A stretch of DNA of 64,000 bases from Microbulbifer rhizosphaerae. GTDB lineage: Bacteria > Pseudomonadota > Gammaproteobacteria > Pseudomonadales > Cellvibrionaceae. Positions 59,223-64,000 of this stretch are shown here, one piece after another. The notes beneath the pieces were generated by a model. It did not search any database, had not been told where the DNA came from, and saw nothing but the letters and a program-made list of their open reading frames with translations. The stretch spans positions 1-64,000 of the forward strand of contig NZ_JACHWZ010000021.1 of assembly GCF_014191725.1 (NCBI RefSeq), written 5' to 3'. A program made the translations under genes and the position numbers. Each line of letters starts with the position of its first letter. Position 1 is the first letter of the stretch.

Positions 59223-60616
59223 ACGGGCTGCTCTTTTCCTCCGCCAGCGCCATCACCGACGGCGTAAACAGCGGCCGCTTCAGCGCCGGCGAAGTGGTGG
59301 ATTTTTTCCTGGCCCATATTGCCGAACAAAATCCGACACTGAACGCCTTTACCCGGGTGCTGGCCAAGCGGGCGAGGCAGCGGGCCGCACAACTGGACGC
59401 GATGACGGCCCGGGGAGAAAACCCCGGCCCGCTCGCCGGAGTGCCCTTTGCAGTCAAAAACCTGTTCGATATCCGCGGCCTCACCACCCTCGCCGGCTCG
59501 GCGATCAATGCCGGCAATCCACCCGCCCGCGAAGACGCACTGCTGATCCGGCGCCTTGAGGAAAAGGGGGCGATACTGATTGGCGCCCTGGGCATGGGCG
59601 AATACGCCTACGACTTTACCGGCGAGAACCGCCACTACGGCAACTGCGCCAACCCCTGGAACTCCAAACATATGAGCGGCGGTTCCTCCTCCGGCTCCGG
59701 CGCCGCGGTGGGCGCTGGACTGGTGCCGCTGGCGCTGGGCTCCGACACCAACGGCTCCATCCGCGTACCCGCGTCCTTCTGCGGCATCTTCGGCCTCAAG
59801 CCCACCTATGGCCGCCTGCCGCGCACCGGTAGTTACCCGTTCTGCGACAGCCTAGACCACGTCGGGCCCCTGGCGCGCAGCTGCGAGGATCTGGCCCGCA
59901 GTTTCGACGCCATGCAGGGTTACAGCCCGAGCGACCATGCCTGTGCAGATCGGGCCCCCATGGATACGATGGCCGAATTGCAAAAGGGTGTGGATGGTTT
60001 ACGCATCAGCCGCGCCGCTGGCTATTTCTCCCTGGAGGATTTTCCCCAGGCGCAGCGCGCGGTGGACAAGGTGTGCCGGGCCCTGGACTGCTCCGACGAA
60101 ATCGAACTGCCCGGCACCCTGGAGGGCCGCTCCGCGGCCTACCTGATCACCAACGTGGAAGGCAGCCGACTGCACTTGCCACGGCTGCAAACCCGGCCGC
60201 AGGATTTCGACCCGGACACCCGCGACCGCTTTATCGCCGGCGCCCTGCTCCCGGCGGCCTGGTACGCGCGCGCCCAGCAGGTACGGCACTGGTATGCGGA
60301 ACAGGTGCGCGAGGTGTTCGCCAATGTGGACGTGATTGTCGCCGCGGCCACGCCCTGCGTGGCGCCGCGGATGGGGGAGAAAATATTGAGTATCCGCGGC
60401 GAGGAACAGCCGCTGCGGCCCAACCTGGGCTACTTCACCCAGCCAATCTCCACCGCCGGCCTGCCCAGTTGCGTCGTCCCCACCCTGGACGAGGAAAGCG
60501 GCCTGCCCATCGGCGTGCAGATTATCGCCGCCCCCTGGCGTGAGGACTGGTGCCTGCGCGTAGCCAATTATCTGGAGCAACAGGGCTTCACCGCCCCGCG
60601 CCCTCCCCAATTGTAG
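59219..60616 (+). CDS. AtzE-like amidase (amidase signature family)
   Basis: The product has 465 residues from GTG 59219, coupled to the AtzG-like gene. The Ser-cisSer-Lys triad is Lys about 80 in PFAVKNLFDIRG, Ser about 157 in MSGGSSSGSGAAVGAG, and Ser about 180 in GSDTNGSIRVPASFCG. AtzE hydrolyses 1-carboxybiuret. In purine loci the homologous HpxY-type enzyme is thought to act on oxalurate, a closely similar N-carbamoyl acid. The HpxW-like and PucG-like genes nearby support the oxalurate role here. Biuret or carboxybiuret turnover is the alternative. Confidence 0.85.
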   Translation: MNGLLFSSASAITDGVNSGRFSAGEVVDFFLAHIAEQNPTLNAFTRVLAKRARQRAAQLDAMTARGENPGPLAGVPFAVKNLFDIRGLTTLAGSAINAGNPPAREDALLIRRLEEKGAILIGALGMGEYAYDFTGENRHYGNCANPWNSKHMSGGSSSGSGAAVGAGLVPLALGSDTNGSIRVPASFCGIFGLKPTYGRLPRTGSYPFCDSLDHVGPLARSCEDLARSFDAMQGYSPSDHACADRAPMDTMAELQKGVDGLRISRAAGYFSLEDFPQAQRAVDKVCRALDCSDEIELPGTLEGRSAAYLITNVEGSRLHLPRLQTRPQDFDPDTRDRFIAGALLPAAWYARAQQVRHWYAEQVREVFANVDVIVAAATPCVAPRMGEKILSIRGEEQPLRPNLGYFTQPISTAGLPSCVVPTLDEESGLPIGVQIIAAPWREDWCLRVANYLEQQGFTAPRPPQL

Positions 60617-60647
60617 GAGCGGCCGCTCCCGGCCGGACCGCTCCTAC
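60613..60647. repeat. Short REP palindrome
   Basis: GTAGGAGCGGCCGCTCCC...GGACCGCTCCTAC, a compact member of the GTAGGAGCGGCC subtype, starts inside the amidase stop codon region. The convergent AzgA-type permease gene ends at 60644. It may terminate both transcripts. Confidence 0.7.
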
Positions 60648-61963
60648 AAAAACCCGAATTTCAACATGAAGACCCCAGCCACCAGATACACAACCGGCGG
60701 GCAGGATTTCACCTGCCCGTTCAACAACTTGATCGCCGCATAGGCGATAAACCCCAACCCGATACCATCGGCGATGGAATAGCCCAGGGGCATGGCCAGC
60801 GCAGTGATCACCGCCGGCGCACTCTCGCTGTGATCGGACCAGTCCACATCCGCCAGGCTGCGCGCCATCAGGCAGGCCACAAACAGCAGCGCCGCCGCCG
60901 TGGCGCAGGCGGGGACACTCTGCGCCAAGGGCGCAAACAACAGGCACAGCAAAAACAACAGGCCGCAGACAATCGCCGTCATCCCGGTGCGCCCACCGGC
61001 CTCGACGCCGGCCGCGCTCTCGATATAGCTGGTGGTGGAGGAAGTGCCCACCAAGGCACCCACCACAGTAGCCCCGGAATCCGCCAGCAGCGCCTTGCCC
61101 AGCCGCGGCAGCGAACCGTCGGCGCGCACCAGTTTCGCCCGGTTGGCCACGCCCACCATGGTGCCGGCGGTGTCGAACACATCCACCAACAGCATGGTGA
61201 GAATCACCGTGACCATGGACACCTCGAAAGCGCCGGCGATATCCAACTGTAAAAATACCGGCGCGGGCGACGGCGGCAGGGACATCAATCCCTTGAACTC
61301 CACCTCCCCCAAAACCCAACCGGCAATGCTCACCGCCAGGATGCCGATCACCACCGCCCCGGTCACCCCTCGCTGTGCCAGCGCGGCAATCAGCACAAAA
61401 CCGGCCAGGCACATCAGCGGCTCAAACGTGGTCAGGTCCCCCAGCGCCACCAGGGTCGCCGGGCTGTCCACCACCACCCCGGCCTTGCTCAGGGCGATAA
61501 TGCCCAGAAACAGCCCGATGCCCGCGGAGATACCCAGCTTCAGGTTGCGGGGAATGGCATTGATCAGCCACTCCCGGAACGGCAGCAGGCTCAGCGCCAC
61601 AAACAGAATCCCGGACAGAAACACCGCCCCCAGGGCCGTCTGCCAGGCGTGCCCCATCCCCAGCACCACCGCGTAGGTAAAGAAAGCGTTCTGCCCCATC
61701 CCCGGCGCCAGCGCCACCGGGTAGTTGCCCAGCAGCCCCATGGCAATGGACCCAAAGGCCGCCGCCAGGCAGGTGGCCACAAACACCGCCCCGAAATCCA
61801 TCCCCGCCTCGGAGAGAATCGCCGGATTGACGATGGAGATATAGGCCATTGCCAGAAACGTGGTAAATCCCGCCAACACCTCCCGCCGCCAGAAGCCGGC
61901 CTCCAACTGCTCCCGGCCGGCCTCCAACTGGCGAAAATTGAAATAGTCCGCAACTCTCTGCAT
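60644..61963 (-). CDS. AzgA-type NCS2 purine base permease
   Basis: The product has 439 residues from ATG 61963 with AGGTGA upstream. About 13 membrane segments. Motifs of the AzgA/PbuG (COG2252) cluster are LAGFTTFLAMAYISIVNPAI (20 residues), ALAPGMGQNAFFTYAVVLGM, LVDVFDTAGTMVGVANRA and GTSSTTSYIESAAGVEAGGR. This cluster carries adenine, guanine and hypoxanthine. It complements the xanthine/urate-type permease at 57366, so the locus imports both oxidised and amino purines. Confidence 0.9.
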   Translation of the reverse strand: MQRVADYFNFRQLEAGREQLEAGFWRREVLAGFTTFLAMAYISIVNPAILSEAGMDFGAVFVATCLAAAFGSIAMGLLGNYPVALAPGMGQNAFFTYAVVLGMGHAWQTALGAVFLSGILFVALSLLPFREWLINAIPRNLKLGISAGIGLFLGIIALSKAGVVVDSPATLVALGDLTTFEPLMCLAGFVLIAALAQRGVTGAVVIGILAVSIAGWVLGEVEFKGLMSLPPSPAPVFLQLDIAGAFEVSMVTVILTMLLVDVFDTAGTMVGVANRAKLVRADGSLPRLGKALLADSGATVVGALVGTSSTTSYIESAAGVEAGGRTGMTAIVCGLLFLLCLLFAPLAQSVPACATAAALLFVACLMARSLADVDWSDHSESAPAVITALAMPLGYSIADGIGLGFIAYAAIKLLNGQVKSCPPVVYLVAGVFMLKFGFL

Positions 61964-62011
61964 AGCAATCACCTGGCCACTAGATTCGGATATCTTTTTC
62001 GCCTGCAATTT

Positions 62012-62101
62012 CTAAACCACACGGTCAGGATTTAAGGGGGCGAAGTTCTGCAAACGGGATTTCAATATACTGAGCAGCTCTTCATATTGTTTTGCTTTCA
62101 T
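62012..62101 (-). CDS. Possible 29-residue peptide or gene fragment
   Basis: ATG 62101 follows a strong AAGGAG with 9-base spacing and opens KAKQYEELLSILKSRLQ...LNPDRVV before a TAG. The helical start resembles the N-terminus of larger proteins such as DUF4256 members, so it may be a truncated gene. It lies in the 62009-62472 gap, which otherwise holds the LexA box. Confidence 0.3.
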   Translation of the reverse strand: MKAKQYEELLSILKSRLQNFAPLNPDRVV

Positions 62102-62343
62102 GCCTTTTGCTCCTTGCTCTATTCCGTTGATCTTCGCTCGGCAGGCCTTCCATTCAACCACGGCGTTTGGCAGCCTCGGCACTCACAACTCTCTCTGGCG
62201 ACCAACACCGCAATCGGGCGCGGCTAAATTTGTGCGTATTCTTTGCGGAAAACGGAAGCGCGACAAGCGCACAAAACTTGCGCACATCTGACCGTCGGAT
62301 GGCTGGACGGTCGCTTCCGGGATTTGTCCATGCCCTAAGTATC

Positions 62344-62359
62344 CTGTATAACTGTACAG
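62344..62359 (+). promoter_or_regulatory. LexA box upstream of the FAN1-like gene
   Basis: CTGTATAACTGTACAG fits CTGT-N8-ACAG and the wider T/A-rich LexA consensus. It is 114 bases upstream of the nuclease start codon. This is the second LexA box in the window; the first controls intI. Confidence 0.65.
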
Positions 62360-62472
62360 TATTCAGGCGGCAGGGAGAGCTCTCCAAGTAGCTCCTCGAA
62401 CAAGCCTTCACAATAGAAGTACTGGGGCAGTAAGCCCCTGGAAAATCAACCACGAGCAATACGCAGCAGAGC

Positions 62473-64000
62473 ATGGCTGTCCCCGTTGAACTGGCACCGG
62501 ATTACTACCTGACCAACTTCCGCGCCCTGGTGGACTTTGTAATGGCGCGTTATGAGCCACTGCTTTCGGACGGGGAGCGGCGGTTTTACACCGCTTTCCA
62601 GGCGTTGGATATCGACAGCCAGCGGCTGTACGTGCGGCTGTTGTCACGCAAGGGGGTGCCGTCTTCTGCGGGGTCCTTGTTTCGCCGGAGCAAGCTGGTT
62701 TACGCCGAAATTGATGATCTGCCCCGTGCCGCGGAGCGGTTAGTTGAAGCCGGTTTGTTGCGGCGCAACCCGGAATTGCCCCTGGGGGAATACCTGCCGC
62801 TGTTCAGCAAGGCGGAATTGTTGGCCTGCAGCTCCACACCTCTGCCCAAAACCCTGAAACGCCAGGCACTGGAGCTGGCCTTGCTGGAGCAAGGCGCGGA
62901 CCAGGCGGTGCTGCTGGATGCCTTGTTGTCGACTGAATCCCTGTTGGCGGTGCAGGCGGCGGAGCACTTCGAGACCTTTAAGCTCTGCTTTTTCGGCAAC
63001 TTACGCCAGGACCTGACCGACTATGTACTGCGGGACCTGGGGCTGTACCGCTACGAGGATTACCCACTGGATCGCCGGCACCTGCCGTTCCAGAGCCGGG
63101 CGCAGATCGACCAGCATCTGCGCTATTACGACTGCCTGGGGCAGATGGAAAGCACACTGGACCCGGGGCCGAACATGATTCTGGCGCTGGCCGAACAACT
63201 GCCCGATGGTGTCGAAGGCGATGCCACCCTGCACCGGCGCCTGGATCGACTGCGCCTGGCACTGGCCCGACAGCTGGAACGACTGGACGAACTGGAGGCG
63301 GCCGACCAGCTGTACCGGCGCTGCACACGGCCGCCGGCCCGGGAGCGCCGGGCACGTATCGCCATCAAGCGCGGCGATATCGATGCGGGACTGGCCCTGT
63401 GCCGGGAGATACTGGCGGCGCCCCACAACGAAGCAGAGCAGGTTTTTGCGGAGAGTTTTGGTTACCGCACCGCCAGGCGGGAGGGGCACCTGGCGGGCTG
63501 GGAACCACCGGCCCGATACCAGCCGCCCACCCAAACCGCGGTACTGCCGCAGGCGCCGGAGCGGGTGGAGCTGCTGGCCGCCGCCTATCTGCAGGAGGGT
63601 TCTTTCCGCCCGCAAGCAGGCCAGTGTTTCTACGTGGAAAACAGCCTGTTTAACGGGGTGCTGGGGCTCTTTGTCTGGGACATCGTTTTCGCCCCGGTGC
63701 CCGGGGCTTTTTTTAATCCGTTTCAAGCGGCGCCCAGCGACTTCCGCACCCCCGACTTTTATCCGCTGCGCCGAGCCGCGTTCGAACAACGCCTGGCCGA
63801 ACTGGACAGCGACAGTCTGGCGCGGCGGGTGTGGCAGCACTATCGCGAGAAGCAGGGTATCGCCAACCCGCTGGTGGCCTGGGAGGCCCTGCCGAAAGCG
63901 CTGCTGGAACTGGCGCTGGCCCGCATCCCCGCTGAGCACTGGCGGCAGCTGTTTCAGCGCCTGCTGAGCGATATTGCCCATCACCGAAGCGGCCTGCCGG
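62473..64000 (+). CDS. FAN1-like VRR-NUC DNA repair nuclease (5' part)
   Basis: The first 509 codons are present and the gene runs off the window. The N-terminal domain reads YYLTNFRALVDFVMARYEPL and LVYAEIDDLPRAAERLVEAG, then FFGNLRQDLTDYVLRDLGLY and a TPR-like middle. VENSLFNGVLGLFVWDIVFA and FNPFQAAPSDFRTPDFY are close to the start of the catalytic part. This is the pattern of bacterial FAN1 proteins, whose VRR-NUC nuclease domain would lie near or beyond the window end. FAN1 unhooks interstrand cross-links. The LexA box at 62344 suggests SOS induction. Confidence 0.85.
   Translation, partial: MAVPVELAPDYYLTNFRALVDFVMARYEPLLSDGERRFYTAFQALDIDSQRLYVRLLSRKGVPSSAGSLFRRSKLVYAEIDDLPRAAERLVEAGLLRRNPELPLGEYLPLFSKAELLACSSTPLPKTLKRQALELALLEQGADQAVLLDALLSTESLLAVQAAEHFETFKLCFFGNLRQDLTDYVLRDLGLYRYEDYPLDRRHLPFQSRAQIDQHLRYYDCLGQMESTLDPGPNMILALAEQLPDGVEGDATLHRRLDRLRLALARQLERLDELEAADQLYRRCTRPPARERRARIAIKRGDIDAGLALCREILAAPHNEAEQVFAESFGYRTARREGHLAGWEPPARYQPPTQTAVLPQAPERVELLAAAYLQEGSFRPQAGQCFYVENSLFNGVLGLFVWDIVFAPVPGAFFNPFQAAPSDFRTPDFYPLRRAAFEQRLAELDSDSLARRVWQHYREKQGIANPLVAWEALPKALLELALARIPAEHWRQLFQRLLSDIAHHRSGLP

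Overview
The window looks like the chromosome of a marine gammaproteobacterium. GC content is high, third codon positions are GC-rich, and many palindromic REP elements end in GTAGGAGCCTGC or GTAGGAGCGGCC. The combination of an aryl-polyene pigment cluster, TonB2-type energisation, a membrane (PuuD-type) urate oxidase and a chromosomal integron would fit a Microbulbifer-like or other Cellvibrionales organism. The genus is inference only.

1-4300: a sedentary chromosomal integron. A broken integrase gene (intI, + strand) lies under a LexA box. A divergent cassette promoter (Pc), an attI-like site and three cassettes of unknown function with two clear attC sites lie on the - strand. The distal end of the array runs into a group II intron-like element whose reverse transcriptase stops matching its family right after the catalytic FADD motif.

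4300-13050: a mixed region. It holds ferredoxin-NADP reductase with a divergent LysR regulator, a divergent ATP-grasp ligase / GNAT-C39 peptidase pair, several small secreted proteins and lipoproteins (one with a decayed duplicate of its tail), a sulfotransferase-like protein, and a PagL-type lipid A deacylase.

13059-29459 (- strand): one tightly packed operon of about 16.4 kb for an aryl polyene lipid (type II fatty-acid-synthase-like). It encodes a ketosynthase-like chain-length factor, acyltransferases, two ACPs, a membrane protein, an AMP-ligase fused to a hot-dog dehydratase, a glycosyltransferase, an aromatic amino acid ammonia-lyase, a thioesterase, a LolA-like carrier, an MMPL exporter, a methyltransferase of atypical base composition, a DUF3261-like lipoprotein, two ketosynthases, a dehydratase and a ketoreductase.

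29530-62000: a purine-scavenging and purine-catabolism locus. Outer-membrane uptake is represented by a TonB receptor and its own DUF3450-TtpC-ExbB-ExbD-TonB-TPR operon. A signal-peptide-bearing adenosine deaminase and a lipoprotein of the purine nucleoside permease family act outside the cytoplasm. Two NCS2-type permeases import bases. Cytoplasmic steps are adenine and guanine deaminases, xanthine dehydrogenase XdhABC, urate oxidase PuuD, HIU hydrolase, OHCU decarboxylase, allantoinase PuuE, allantoate amidohydrolase and ureidoglycine-glyoxylate transaminase. A GGT-like oxamate amidohydrolase candidate (HpxW-like) and an AtzG/AtzE-like pair would take oxalurate to oxalate. A RutR-like TetR regulator sits at the left edge beside a nucleoside hydrolase remnant.

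62000-64000: an SOS-type LexA box precedes a FAN1-like VRR-NUC nuclease gene that runs off the window. No tRNA, rRNA or CRISPR array was seen.
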